Assembly (NCBI GenBank): GCA_900548255.1
Contig: URKH01000003.1
Coordinates: 1-62,582, forward strand
Direction of reading: 5' to 3'
From: an uncultured Collinsella sp.
Lineage (GTDB): Bacteria > Actinomycetota > Coriobacteriia > Coriobacteriales > Coriobacteriaceae
DNA: 62,582 nucleotides
Positions 43,602-51,633 of the stretch are shown here, piece by piece. The notes under the pieces are model-generated. The model was not told the origin of the DNA. It was given only the letters and a program-made list of their open reading frames with translations, and did not search any database. A program made the position numbers and the translations under genes. Each line of letters opens with the position of its first letter. The first letter of the stretch is position 1.

Positions 43602-46600
43602 TTACATCTGCTCGCGGCGCTTCTTCCGGTCGAGGAAGACGCCGGTCGCCACGAGGACGGTACCGCCGATGACGAACGTCTCGCCGATGAGTCCCGCGCG
43701 GTCACCGGTCTGGGCGAGGCTGCCGGTCTGGGCGGTATCCGTGCCGGCGAGGTGCTTCGGGCTGTATGCCGCCTGCTGCTTTGCGACCTCCTCTGCCTCC
43801 TGTCGTGCGATCTCATCGGAAAGCTTCTGCTCCGCTGCGATGCGGTCGGACTTCGCCAACTCGTAGGCGGCGAGTGCCGCATCATAGCCGGGCTGGAGCT
43901 CGTCCACCGCGGTCTGCTTCTCGTCCAGGATGGCCTTGGCGGGCGCGACCTTGGCACGTGCCTCGACTGCTGCGGCGAAAAGCGCGTTGAGGGCGTCATC
44001 CGCGTTCGCGTCACGGCCGGAAGCGATCGCCGCGCCGGCATCGATGGAGTTCAGCTTCGACAGCTTGGCGTCTGCCTGCGCCTTCGCCTGTTCGGCGGCG
44101 GAGACCAGGGACTCGGCGGCGCCGGCGGCTGCCTTCGCGGCATCGAGTTCGACCTTGGTGTCATTGACGGCCCTTACTGCATCCTGCTCGCGCTGCTGTG
44201 CCTCTGCGAGCTTCGCGGCAAGACCGGTGAGGATGTCGAGGTTCGACTGTGCGTCCTCGAGATCGGTCTTGGAGCCGGTAAGCCTGTCGGCGGCAACGCC
44301 GGTGTCGGTCTTTGCGGCATCGACGGCACGCTGGGCATCCGCGAGGGCGCGTGCGGTGGCGTCCGCCTTTTGCTCGGCGGCGGCGAGGACGGTCGCTTTC
44401 TCGACCTGATCGGCTGCCGCCGCGTCATGGACGCTCTTTGCGGTATCGACCGCCTTCTTGGCGTCGGCGACGTCCTGGAAGAACTTCGCGAGGTCGGCGT
44501 TCGCATCGTCCACGCCCTGCTGCTTAGCAGCGGTGTCCGCCTTGGCGGAATCCAACTTAGACTGTGCGGTCGTTACGGCTGCGTTGGCGGCATCAAAGGC
44601 GACCTGCTTCTGCTGGACGGTCGACTTTGCCGTAACGACTGCCGCGTTGGCGGCATCGAGGCTCGATTTCGCCGCATCCAACCCAGCTCGGGCATCCGTG
44701 ACGCCCTGCTGCTTGGCGGCGAGATCGGCCTTTGCGGCATCGACGGCACGCTGGGCATCGGTGACGTCCTGCTTCGCGGCATCGACGTCTGCCTGTGCGG
44801 AATCCGCTGCGACCTGCTTCTGCTGGACGGTTGTGGCGGCGCCGGCGGCTGCCTGCTGCTTGGATGCGAGATCGGCCTTGGCTGCGTCGAGTGCGCTCTT
44901 GGCGTTCTTGAGACCGTTGATATAGGAGATCAGCTTCTGCTCGTACTCGTCGACGGAGATGGGGTTCATGTTCCAACCGGAGCCGGACCAGCCGGAGATC
45001 TCTGCGGTGTAGCACTGCGTCTGAAGCCCGGACATGGTGCCCTTGGTGCAGGTTGCCATTCCCATAACGGCGAGTTCGGGATTGATGATGTTCATGTAAT
45101 GGCCGACGGTGCCGCTGCTGCCGTTCTCCCAGCGGCAGTTGTCTGCAATCCAATGGTTGATTGCGACGCCGTTCTTTGCATAGAAATCATAGGCATCCTT
45201 GCCGACAAGACCGGTGACTCCATAAAGGGCCTCCGTTGCCTTGTCGAAAAAGCCCTTCTCCTGCTCGATCCACTGCCCACTCGGATCGATTCCGTAATTC
45301 CATGCCAGATTTTCGGCAAAATCATATTGACGGGCATGATCGAGCACGGTGTCGCTGTAGTTGGCATCCGCAATGGCACCGGCGATGAGCTTGTAGGTGA
45401 CATGGAGCTCGGACAGGCCGACCGACTTGCGGTAGTCGTTGACGGACTTCATCCACCTGATCGCATTGAGCATGTTATCAAGGGACGTGGCGTCCTTGGA
45501 GTTGCCGACTTCGGTCTTTCCGGCATATTTGGCGTTCAGGATGATGTTGACTGCGTCATCGGCACCCATGGCACGGAAGAAGCCGATGGCTCCCTGCTTG
45601 AGCTGCGCGTCGGCGGAATCGAGTTTCGCCCGTGCCTCGTCGACCTTCTGCTGGGCGGCGGTCACGGCAGCGTCTGCGGTATCCTTCGCCGCCTTGGCGT
45701 TCGCGAGCTCTACGTCGGCGGCCGCCTTGGCGGACTCAGCGTCCTTGACAGCCTGCTTCGCGGCATCCAGCTTGGAGATGGCGTCGACGTTCGCCTGCTT
45801 GGCGGCATCGAGGTCGGCGTTCGCGGCATCGAGTGCGGACTGGGCGGCGTTCACACCGGATTCGGCATCGGCCGCGGCCTGCTGCTTTACGGAGAGGGAC
45901 GCCTGGGCATCATTCAGATCGGCCTGTGCCGTTGCCGCAGCGGACTGTGCCTGCTCGAGCTCGGACTCGCACTGGGACTGTGCCGCTCGTGCGGCGGCGA
46001 GGGCTGCCTCTGCGTCCGCGACCTTCTGTTTTGCCGCATCGTACTCCGGACCGCTGGCACCTGCCTCCGCTGCAGCGAGGTCGGCTTTCGCCTTCTCGTA
46101 GGCGGCGCTGGCGGCTGCGGCCTTCGCATCCGCCGCGTCCTTGTTCTGCTTGGCTGCAGCGAGGACAGAATCGGCGGCATCCTTTGCAGACTGGGCCGCA
46201 ACCAGCTTGGACTGAGCATCGGCAAGCGTCGTGTTGGCGTTGTTAAGTTCGGCCTGTGCCCTGTCCACGGCAGCCTGGGCGTCACGCACGGCCTGCTCGG
46301 CGGCACTGATTGCCTCCGGGGTGGCGCTTACGGCATCTGCCTTGGCTTTATCGAGGGCATCCTTGGCATTCTGGGCCGCCTTGATGGCGGACTGGTACGC
46401 TTCGTCCTTCTCGGATGCATCTGCCTTGGCGTCTGCGAGACCCGCCTTCGCCTGCTCGAGGTGCTTGCCGGCGGCATCGGCGGCGTCCTTGCCCTCCGCG
46501 ACCTGACGGGCGTACTCGTCCATTGCCGCACGGTCGGCTGCCGTACCGGCGTTGACTGCAGAATCGTAGGATGCCTTGGCCTGGTCGCGGGCGGAAGCCG

Positions 46601-46958
46601 CCTCGTTGTAGGGGCCGGCGACCTCATCGTAGGATGCCTTGGCGGCGTCCTCCTTCGCCTTCGCCTCGTCGACTGCCTTCTGCAGGTCCGCGATGGTCTG
46701 TGCGGCGGATTTCGCGCCGGCACCGGATGCCGCGCCGGCGTGGGCGGCGATCGGCGACATCACGGCGGGGTGCTGCGTGCCCCCGTCACCGGTCTGGGCG
46801 AATGCCGTGAACGGTGAGATGAGGCTCGATCCGGTCATGGCGGCCATGGTCGCCGCGGTGACGGTCAGACGCGCGATCCCCTTCGGAGTGTGAATCTTTT
46901 TGCTTGGCAGTGCGGCGAAGTGATCGCCACCGGCAGCGAAATGCTTTCCCTGAGTCAT
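43602..46958 (-). CDS. LAxTG-anchored surface protein with CAP domain between coiled coils
   Basis: 1118 residues. Long signal peptide (MTQGKHFAAGGDHFAALPSK to SPFTAFA). About 400 residues of Ala/Asp/Lys-rich heptads (DAAKASYDEVAGPYNEAASA type) form a rod. A CAP/SCP-like domain spans about 470-640 (LNAIRWMKSVNDYRKSVGLS, DFAENLAWNYGIDP, GVAINHWIADNCRWENG, TVGHYMNIINPELAVMGMAT). A second coiled-coil rod follows to about 1060. The C-terminus has LAQTG, a hydrophobic helix and KKRREQM, a sortase signal. Layout resembles streptococcal and lactobacillar fibrillar adhesins. As cargo of a mobile element it would change the host surface. Strong Ala codon bias leaves long spurious open frames on the other strand. 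Confidence 0.92.
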   Translation of the reverse strand: MTQGKHFAAGGDHFAALPSKKIHTPKGIARLTVTAATMAAMTGSSLISPFTAFAQTGDGGTQHPAVMSPIAAHAGAASGAGAKSAAQTIADLQKAVDEAKAKEDAAKASYDEVAGPYNEAASARDQAKASYDSAVNAGTAADRAAMDEYARQVAEGKDAADAAGKHLEQAKAGLADAKADASEKDEAYQSAIKAAQNAKDALDKAKADAVSATPEAISAAEQAVRDAQAAVDRAQAELNNANTTLADAQSKLVAAQSAKDAADSVLAAAKQNKDAADAKAAAASAAYEKAKADLAAAEAGASGPEYDAAKQKVADAEAALAAARAAQSQCESELEQAQSAAATAQADLNDAQASLSVKQQAAADAESGVNAAQSALDAANADLDAAKQANVDAISKLDAAKQAVKDAESAKAAADVELANAKAAKDTADAAVTAAQQKVDEARAKLDSADAQLKQGAIGFFRAMGADDAVNIILNAKYAGKTEVGNSKDATSLDNMLNAIRWMKSVNDYRKSVGLSELHVTYKLIAGAIADANYSDTVLDHARQYDFAENLAWNYGIDPSGQWIEQEKGFFDKATEALYGVTGLVGKDAYDFYAKNGVAINHWIADNCRWENGSSGTVGHYMNIINPELAVMGMATCTKGTMSGLQTQCYTAEISGWSGSGWNMNPISVDEYEQKLISYINGLKNAKSALDAAKADLASKQQAAAGAATTVQQKQVAADSAQADVDAAKQDVTDAQRAVDAAKADLAAKQQGVTDARAGLDAAKSSLDAANAAVVTAKSTVQQKQVAFDAANAAVTTAQSKLDSAKADTAAKQQGVDDANADLAKFFQDVADAKKAVDTAKSVHDAAAADQVEKATVLAAAEQKADATARALADAQRAVDAAKTDTGVAADRLTGSKTDLEDAQSNLDILTGLAAKLAEAQQREQDAVRAVNDTKVELDAAKAAAGAAESLVSAAEQAKAQADAKLSKLNSIDAGAAIASGRDANADDALNALFAAAVEARAKVAPAKAILDEKQTAVDELQPGYDAALAAYELAKSDRIAAEQKLSDEIARQEAEEVAKQQAAYSPKHLAGTDTAQTGSLAQTGDRAGLIGETFVIGGTVLVATGVFLDRKKRREQM

Positions 46959-47041
46959 TGTGCTGTTCCATTCCTTTTCCGTGCCCTATCCGACTGGGCA
47001 TCAGAACTCTTTCCAATAAAGGTAATTATGCGCCTTAACAG

Positions 47042-47082
47042 GGATTGTTGTATATAGTCCGTTGGCATAAATACAACAATCC
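47042..47082. promoter_or_regulatory. Inverted-repeat operator between adhesin and XRE genes
   Basis: GGATTGTTGTA (47042-47052) and its exact complement TACAACAATCC (47072-47082) flank 19 nt. The right arm touches the ATG of the XRE regulator, and the left arm lies 84 nt before the adhesin start on the other strand. This is the expected site for autoregulation by the XRE protein and control of the adhesin. Confidence 0.6.
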
Positions 47083-47331
47083 ATGACTCTTTTTGTCATG
47101 GATACGAAGACGCTTCAGAAATCATTCGGCATGAGATGCAAAGAGCTCCGCGCTGGACTCGGGTACAGCCAGGAGCAGTTCGCCAATTTGATTGAGATGG
47201 ATCGTTCCTACTACGCGAGCATTGAAGTCGGACGAAGAAATGTCAGTCTTTCTAACCTCTCTAAAATTGCCAATGGATTCAACATATCAATTGCTGCACT
47301 TATGACTGGTGTCAGCGATAAATCGGATTAG
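47083..47331 (+). CDS. XRE-family HTH regulator
   Basis: 82 residues. The HTH spans about residues 15-70: CKELRAGLGYSQEQFANLIE with MDRSYYASIEVGRRNVSLSN, a textbook Cro/CI fold. ATG at 47083 or 47098; neither has a ribosome site, so the message may be leaderless. Divergent from the adhesin gene with an 11-bp-arm dyad between them. Confidence 0.88.
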   Translation: MTLFVMDTKTLQKSFGMRCKELRAGLGYSQEQFANLIEMDRSYYASIEVGRRNVSLSNLSKIANGFNISIAALMTGVSDKSD

Positions 47332-47481
47332 TCCATCAATCAGCGAACGAAGTGAGCGAATAAATCGGCGGCGTAGCCGGCGGCAAGGACACGGTACGTG
47401 GCCGCGCAGCGAGCTTCGCGAGCGAAGAGGACGGCATCGCCGTCCCTATATCTTTATAGTATATTTCTCTATTAATTGGTT

Positions 47482-47647
47482 TCACCAAAATGGGTATTGC
47501 GCAAGCTTCTGAACAGGCGTTTTTATCAAAAACTCAAAGCAGCCGAATCATCAAAATGGTGAAATTTTTTACCCAAATTGAGGAAGCGCTTCACCAAAAT
47601 GGAACCGACTAACGGCTGTTGAAAACTTTTTATCCCCAAAATGGTGA
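47482..47647. repeat. Four iteron-like copies of TCACCAAAATGGTGA
   Basis: Complete or half copies of the 15-bp palindrome: TCACCAAAATGG (47482), TCATCAAAATGGTGA (47548), TCACCAAAATGG (47591) and TCCCCAAAATGGTGA (47633). Starts are 66, 43 and 42 bp apart, near whole helical turns. They lie 130-290 bp inside attR, where integrase arm or Xis sites would be expected; replication iterons or operators are alternatives. Confidence 0.6.
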
Positions 47648-47736
47648 TTTCCTGTTTTCAGTGGAAAACTCGGTAAGTTAAATTATTTACTTACCAGATT
47701 TACAAACAAAAGCAGTTCTTAACCCTAAAACCAGAA

Positions 47737-47767
47737 CAGGTCAGAAGCAAAATTAACTCCTGACCTG
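47737..47767 (-). terminator. Terminator downstream of tRNA-Arg (element-borne)
   Basis: CAGGTCAG (47737-47744) pairs with CTGACCTG (47760-47767). On the minus strand the stem follows the tRNA 3' end by 9 nt and is followed by TTCTGGTTTT. It replaces the ancestral terminator at 34194-34222. Confidence 0.65.
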
Positions 47768-47774
47768 CGATTTT

Positions 47775-47822
47775 TCTGGTGCCCCCGGGCGGATTCGAAC
47801 CGTCGACACCCGCTTTAGGAGA
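47775..47822. repeat. attR: tRNA-Arg 3' half regenerated by the element
   Basis: 48 bp identical to 34231-34278. It forms the 3' half of the working tRNA-Arg gene, so the element restores the tRNA on integration. Confidence 0.92.
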
Positions 47823-47852
47823 GCGGTGCTCTATCCCCTGAGCTACGGAGGC
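47777..47852 (-). tRNA. tRNA-Arg (anticodon CCT)
   Basis: 76 nt including encoded CCA. Acceptor GCCTCCG pairs with CGGGGGC; D-arm GCTCAGGGGATAGAGC; anticodon stem CCGCT/AGCGG with loop CTCCTAA, giving CCT for AGG codons; T-loop TTCGAAT. The T-stem has one A-C mismatch. The 3' half is the integration target of the neighbouring element. Confidence 0.95.
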
Positions 47853-47913
47853 ATGTTGTACTAGTGTAGCAGATTTGCGCCACTACCATGCAGCGCATAG
47901 CCGCTCTTCGAGA

Positions 47914-47969
47914 TAGTCATCTGCGACGTTCTTTAATGACTAGTCGTTTAAGAACGTCGCAGACGACTA
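47914..47969. repeat. Palindromic element, copy 1
   Basis: 23-nt arms (47914-47936 and 47947-47969) around the loop TGACTAGTCG. The inner arm and loop are identical to the copy at 51576-51631, while the outer arm differs with compensating changes. It begins 9 nt beyond the stop of the minus-strand manO gene and may terminate it. Confidence 0.75.
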
Positions 47970-47977
47970 CCCAGCGA

Positions 47978-48376
47978 CTAGTTGCCTTTGTGGAAGAGGT
48001 TTTTGATGACGGAGGGGATGCTCTTGGCGCCTTTAGCGGTCACGTCGATAAAATCGGGCGAACGAACGAGCTTGTCCTCGTCAATGTACTTACGCACCGC
48101 GCGTAGCGTTTCCTTGTCATTGCGCGTCGAAAACGTAAAGTGGCCGTTCTCTTTGGTAAAGATCGCAAAACGCGTGATCTTCTTGGTGCCGCGCAAAACC
48201 TCGGCGGCGATATAGTCGATCTCGTCCCACGGGATCTGAATAAAGTCCTCGGGATTGCGCTCGTTATAGTACTCAAACGCCTTATTGCCCACCATTACGT
48301 TACCGTGACTGGTAAGACCCATCAGGCAGGTTGCCGGCGTTGCCAGATCGACCGTGCTGTTCTGAGATTGCGCCAT
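47978..48376 (-). CDS. manO: DUF956 protein (ManO) of the mannose PTS operon
   Basis: 132 residues, ATG at 48376 (MAQSQNSTVDLATPATCLMG) with GGAGGGCGAGG upstream; a longer frame to 48427 lacks support. Characteristic DUF956 blocks: HGNVMVGNKAFEYYNERNPE, FIQIPWDEIDYIAAEVLRG, FAIFTKENGHFTFSTRNDKE. Found downstream of mannose-family PTS genes in Firmicutes; its function is uncertain, perhaps regulatory. Last gene here, 120 nt after manZ. Confidence 0.9.
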   Translation of the reverse strand: MAQSQNSTVDLATPATCLMGLTSHGNVMVGNKAFEYYNERNPEDFIQIPWDEIDYIAAEVLRGTKKITRFAIFTKENGHFTFSTRNDKETLRAVRKYIDEDKLVRSPDFIDVTAKGAKSIPSVIKNLFHKGN

Positions 48377-48496
48377 GCGCGCCTCGCCCTCCAAATAAAA
48401 CAATCGGACCGCATCCAGTGTACCCACCGGGTGCGGTCCGTTTCAATGGCTTAAAAGCCCTTGCCTAGCAACTCTCGGTCTTAAGCCGAAGCGTGC

Positions 48497-49417
48497 TTAC
48501 ATGAAGCCGCAGACGCGACCGATGATGCCGACGGCGAAGAGAGCCAGGATGATGATGATCGGGCTGACCTTCTTCTTGAGGAGCTTACAGACAAAAAGGG
48601 TCAGGCACACGGCAGCAAGACCGGGGATGAGCTGATCGAGGTTAGCCTGAAGCGTGGTGACCTTCACCTGATCAAGGGCGTTAGCACCGATGGAGTTATA
48701 CATCGTCAGTGCTTCCTTGACACCCTCAGAACCGGAGGGCAGGTTAGCCCAGTCGATAAAGGCGCCAGCAGACTGCGTGACCTTGGAGACGACCGGGGTG
48801 AAGGAGATGGACACCCAGCGCTCGACCAGGGCGCCGATGATGAACATACCCAGGATGGAAGCACCCTCGGTGACCTTGCCCATCAGACCGCCGGAGAGAT
48901 CCTTGGCGATGGAAGAGCCGACCTTGTAGCCAAACTCCTGCGTGTACCACAGGAAGGCGTAACGAATGATGTTCCACGCGAAGAAGAACAGCAGCGGACC
49001 GGCGATGCTGCCGGACAGGGCCAGGGAAGCGCCCAGAGCGCCCAGAATCGGGCGAAGGGTGAACCAGAAGGCGGGGTCGCCGACGCCGGCGAGCGGGCCC
49101 ATCATACCGACCTTGACGCCCTGGATGGCGACGTCGTCGATCGGAGCACCGTTGGCGCGCTCCTCCTCGAGGGCGAGGGTAACGCCAATGACGGGGGCGG
49201 AAACATAGGGGTGAGTGTTATAGAACTCCAGATGGCGCTTAAGCGCGGCAATCTGGTCGTCCTTGCTGGTGTAGAGCTTCTTGATCGCAGGGATCATCGA
49301 GTAGCACCAGCCACCGTTCTGCATACGCTCGTAGTTCCACGAACCCTGAAGGAACTGATGACGGAAGCAAACCTTCTGACGATCGGACTTAGAAAGCTGA
49401 ATCTTGTTCTCTGCCAT
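48497..49417 (-). CDS. manZ: PTS mannose-family transporter subunit IID
   Basis: 306 residues, ATG at 49417 (MAENKIQLSKSDRQKVCFRH) with GGGAG upstream. Typical IID beginning with FLQGSWNYERMQNGGWCYSM, the block EEERANGAPIDDVAIQGVKV-GMMGPLAG, and a C-terminal membrane anchor region (AVCLTLFVCKLLKKKVSPII). With IIC it forms the sugar channel; also a known entry port for class IIa bacteriocins and phage DNA in other bacteria. 16 nt after manY. Confidence 0.95.
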   Translation of the reverse strand: MAENKIQLSKSDRQKVCFRHQFLQGSWNYERMQNGGWCYSMIPAIKKLYTSKDDQIAALKRHLEFYNTHPYVSAPVIGVTLALEEERANGAPIDDVAIQGVKVGMMGPLAGVGDPAFWFTLRPILGALGASLALSGSIAGPLLFFFAWNIIRYAFLWYTQEFGYKVGSSIAKDLSGGLMGKVTEGASILGMFIIGALVERWVSISFTPVVSKVTQSAGAFIDWANLPSGSEGVKEALTMYNSIGANALDQVKVTTLQANLDQLIPGLAAVCLTLFVCKLLKKKVSPIIIILALFAVGIIGRVCGFM

Positions 49418-49433
49418 ATGTATCACTCCCTTC

Positions 49434-50252
49434 CTACTCGTAGTCATTCAAAATGTCGCCGAGCGGGTCGCCGGAGCCACCGCCCATGCCGCCACCCTGC
49501 TTGGCCAGGTCCTTAAGGCCAAGGTAGATGAGGGCGAAGGAGATGCCGATGAGGCCCAGGGCGATCAGCGTGAGCTGAGGGATGGCAGCCAGGACGAAGC
49601 CGAGGATGAAGAACGGCCAGGTCTCCTTGGTGGCCATCATGTTGATGACCATGGCGTAACCGACGGAAGCGACCATGCCGCCGCCGACAGCCATGCCGCC
49701 GGACAGCCAGTCGGGCATAGCGTTAAGCGCGTTGGTAACGGCCTCGGCCGGGATGATGCACAAAAGCACTGCCGGGATGGCGATACGAACACCCTGCATG
49801 AGGATGCCAGCGTACTGCCAACGCTCGATACCGGCGAAGTCGCCCTTCTCGGCGCAGGCGTCCATGCCGTGGACCATAGCGGTGGCAAGGGTACGGCAGA
49901 TCATGGTCAGGAACAGGCCGGCGACGGACAGAGGCACGGCGACGGCGATGGCGGCGGTAACGGCCTTGCCGGAATCAGTAACACCGCCGTTGAGGGCAAG
50001 TGTCATGATGATGGCAGATGCGACAGAAGCCAGGGCGGCGTCAGGTGCGACGGCGGCGCCGACGTTAGCCCAACCAAGGGCCATCATCTGAAGCGAACCG
50101 CCCAGGAGGATGCCCTCCTGAAGGTGACCGGTTACGAGACCGATAAGCGTGCACGCAACGAGCGGCTGATGGAACTGGAACTGATCCAGAACGCCTTCCA
50201 TACCGGCAAGCAGCGCGATAATCGCGATTAGAACAATAGTAAGCGCGGACAT
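49434..50252 (-). CDS. manY: PTS mannose-family transporter subunit IIC
   Basis: 272 residues: MSALTIVLIAIIALLAGMEG, then DQFQFHQPLVACTLIGLVTG and ILLGGSLQMMALGWANVGAA, the family signature of mannose IIC with about eight membrane helices. It ends with a Gly/Met-rich tail. Between the IIAB and IID genes with short spacers. Confidence 0.96.
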   Translation of the reverse strand: MSALTIVLIAIIALLAGMEGVLDQFQFHQPLVACTLIGLVTGHLQEGILLGGSLQMMALGWANVGAAVAPDAALASVASAIIMTLALNGGVTDSGKAVTAAIAVAVPLSVAGLFLTMICRTLATAMVHGMDACAEKGDFAGIERWQYAGILMQGVRIAIPAVLLCIIPAEAVTNALNAMPDWLSGGMAVGGGMVASVGYAMVINMMATKETWPFFILGFVLAAIPQLTLIALGLIGISFALIYLGLKDLAKQGGGMGGGSGDPLGDILNDYE

Positions 50253-50270
50253 GTATCGGACCCTCCTTTA

Positions 50271-51260
50271 CTATGCTTGAGCGGCCAGTTCGGCCTTAGC
50301 TTTCTTCAACATGGCGTCGAGATCCTCGGAGGAATCCGAAGGAACCTTGCGGACCTCGAACTTGACGCCCTTGGCCTTGAGAGCCTCGATGGTCTTGACA
50401 TCGTCATCGCCCATAGCGACAGCGTTGGTGACGACGACCTTGCCCTTGGAGTGAGCCATAGAACCGATGTTGACTTCCTTGATATCGACGCCGGCCTCGA
50501 TGGCCTTGAGCAGATCCTGCGGGTTCTCAAAGAGCAGCATGGCCTTGGTGTCACCAAAGCGCGTGTCCTTGACGACCTCGGCCATCTTCTTAATGGGCAC
50601 GACGTTGGCATGGACTCCCGGAGGGGCAGCCTGCTCGATCATGGTCTTTCGGAGCTCGTCGTGAGCAACGCCGTCGGAAACCACGATGATGCGGTTGGGG
50701 TTGATCTGCTTGGTCCACGTGGTGGCCACCTGACCATGAAGCAGACGGGTGTCGATACGGACGTGGGCGATCTTGATGTGCCCGTCGCCGATGACCGTTC
50801 CCGGAGGGATGGCGCCTGCAGGAGCAGCAGCGGCCGCAGCCGGCTTCTTCTCCTCGGGCTCCAGAGACTCGGGCTTGACGCGCACGCCGGCCTTAGCCTC
50901 AGTCACGAGATGTTTTGCGATCGCATGTGCAGTGTTCTTTGCGTCAAAGCGCTGCGAATATGCCTCGATGAGCATAGGCAGGTTGACACCGGTGACGATA
51001 GCCCAGGAATCGTGGCCCTCGATGAGCCCGCTGATCTGGTTGAACGGCGTGCCGCCCCACAGATCGACGAGGAAGAGCACCTGCTCCTGGTCCTCGAAGG
51101 AAGCGATTGCCTCCTCGACCTTGGCGCGGAAGTCGTCGGGGCCCATGCTCGGCTCAAGCGAGACCACGGCTACAGACGGCTGATCGCCAAAGACCATCGA
51201 GCCCGTCTGCTTGATTCCAGCCGCCAAGTCACCATGGCTAGCAAGAACAATACTTACCAT
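50271..51260 (-). CDS. manX: PTS mannose-family IIAB fusion
   Basis: 329 residues, ATG at 51260 with AAGGAGG 7 nt upstream; a GTG one codon earlier is closer to it. The IIA domain (1-130) has the phosphorylated His in ASHGDLA and LVDLWGGTPFNQ. A Pro/Ala linker (EEKKPAAAAAAPAGAI) leads to the IIB domain (about 160-329) with its active His in DTRLLHGQVATTW. It passes phosphate from HPr to the incoming hexose. First gene of manXYZ-manO. Confidence 0.96.
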   Translation of the reverse strand: MVSIVLASHGDLAAGIKQTGSMVFGDQPSVAVVSLEPSMGPDDFRAKVEEAIASFEDQEQVLFLVDLWGGTPFNQISGLIEGHDSWAIVTGVNLPMLIEAYSQRFDAKNTAHAIAKHLVTEAKAGVRVKPESLEPEEKKPAAAAAAPAGAIPPGTVIGDGHIKIAHVRIDTRLLHGQVATTWTKQINPNRIIVVSDGVAHDELRKTMIEQAAPPGVHANVVPIKKMAEVVKDTRFGDTKAMLLFENPQDLLKAIEAGVDIKEVNIGSMAHSKGKVVVTNAVAMGDDDVKTIEALKAKGVKFEVRKVPSDSSEDLDAMLKKAKAELAAQA

Positions 51261-51263
51261 CAC

Positions 51264-51575
51264 ATAACCTCCTTTTTGTCTACGTAATTCCTACACGACA
51301 AAAAAGAGTATAGCTGCAAATACAGCAGAATTATATGAAAAACTGCAAAAGCTAGCATTATTTGTTTAAACGTCTTGTTTTGTTACAAGCTGATTACATT
51401 CCAGTATTTTGACTGATTTGCTGCTGAGGATTGATAGCTGATCTATTTACATGACCGAATTGAGCACGCTGTTCATTATTGCCGGTTTTAAACAGACACA
51501 AATGTGCTCGGGTTGAGGCCATTTCGTTTAAACAGATGGTGCTTGACTAATGGTAAGAAATATGCTCTAGCAAAG
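51264..51575 (-). promoter_or_regulatory. Promoter region of the mannose PTS operon
   Basis: About 310 nt without a gene, markedly AT-rich. On the minus strand candidate -10 boxes TATAAT (about 51331-51336) and TATACT (51308-51313) lie within 80 nt of the start. GTTTAAAC occurs at 51364-51371 and 51526-51533, and GTTTTAAAC at 51485-51493; the last two are followed by AGA. These may be regulator sites. No sigma-54 promoter of the LevR type was recognised. Confidence 0.5.
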
Positions 51576-51631
51576 TAGTCGTTGGGGACGTTCTTTAATG
51601 ACTAGTCGTTTAAGAACGTCCCCAACGACTA
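51576..51631. repeat. Palindromic element, copy 2
   Basis: 23-nt arms (51576-51598 and 51609-51631) with loop TGACTAGTCG, identical in inner arms and loop to the copy at 47914-47969. It ends 3 nt before the hypA stop codon (minus strand), the same placement relative to its gene as copy 1. Confidence 0.75.
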
Positions 51632-51633
51632 AG

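Larger units (their letters stand above)
47332..47774. other. Right end of the element, no gene
   Basis: About 440 nt. First come GC-rich short dyads, with a GGACGGC/GCCGTCC hairpin (47429-47445) that may end the XRE transcript. Then AT-rich DNA carries four copies of an AAAATGG-centred palindromic motif (47482-47647). Last is the tRNA terminator stem (47737-47767). Confidence 0.6.
34231..47822. mobile_element. Integrative mobilizable element in tRNA-Arg(CCT)
   Basis: A 13.6-kb segment lies between two perfect 48-bp copies of the tRNA-Arg 3' half (34231-34278 and 47775-47822). It encodes a tyrosine recombinase next to one end, an Xis-like DNA-binding protein, a winged-helix protein, a relaxase and MobC-like partner, and cargo: three metallophosphoesterases, a small cationic peptide, a Zn-finger lipoprotein, a large CAP-domain surface protein and an XRE regulator. 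There are no mating-pair genes, so it would rely on a helper for transfer. Its GC content and codon use change along its length, showing a mosaic. The intact tRNA is kept at the right end. Confidence 0.92.

Noticed and set aside
43566..46817. A 1083-codon open frame on the plus strand, antisense to the adhesin
   Set aside because: It mirrors the Ala/Asp/Lys heptad codons of the minus-strand protein; it has no signal peptide, no ribosome site and only low-complexity Gly/Leu/Val/Cys sequence.
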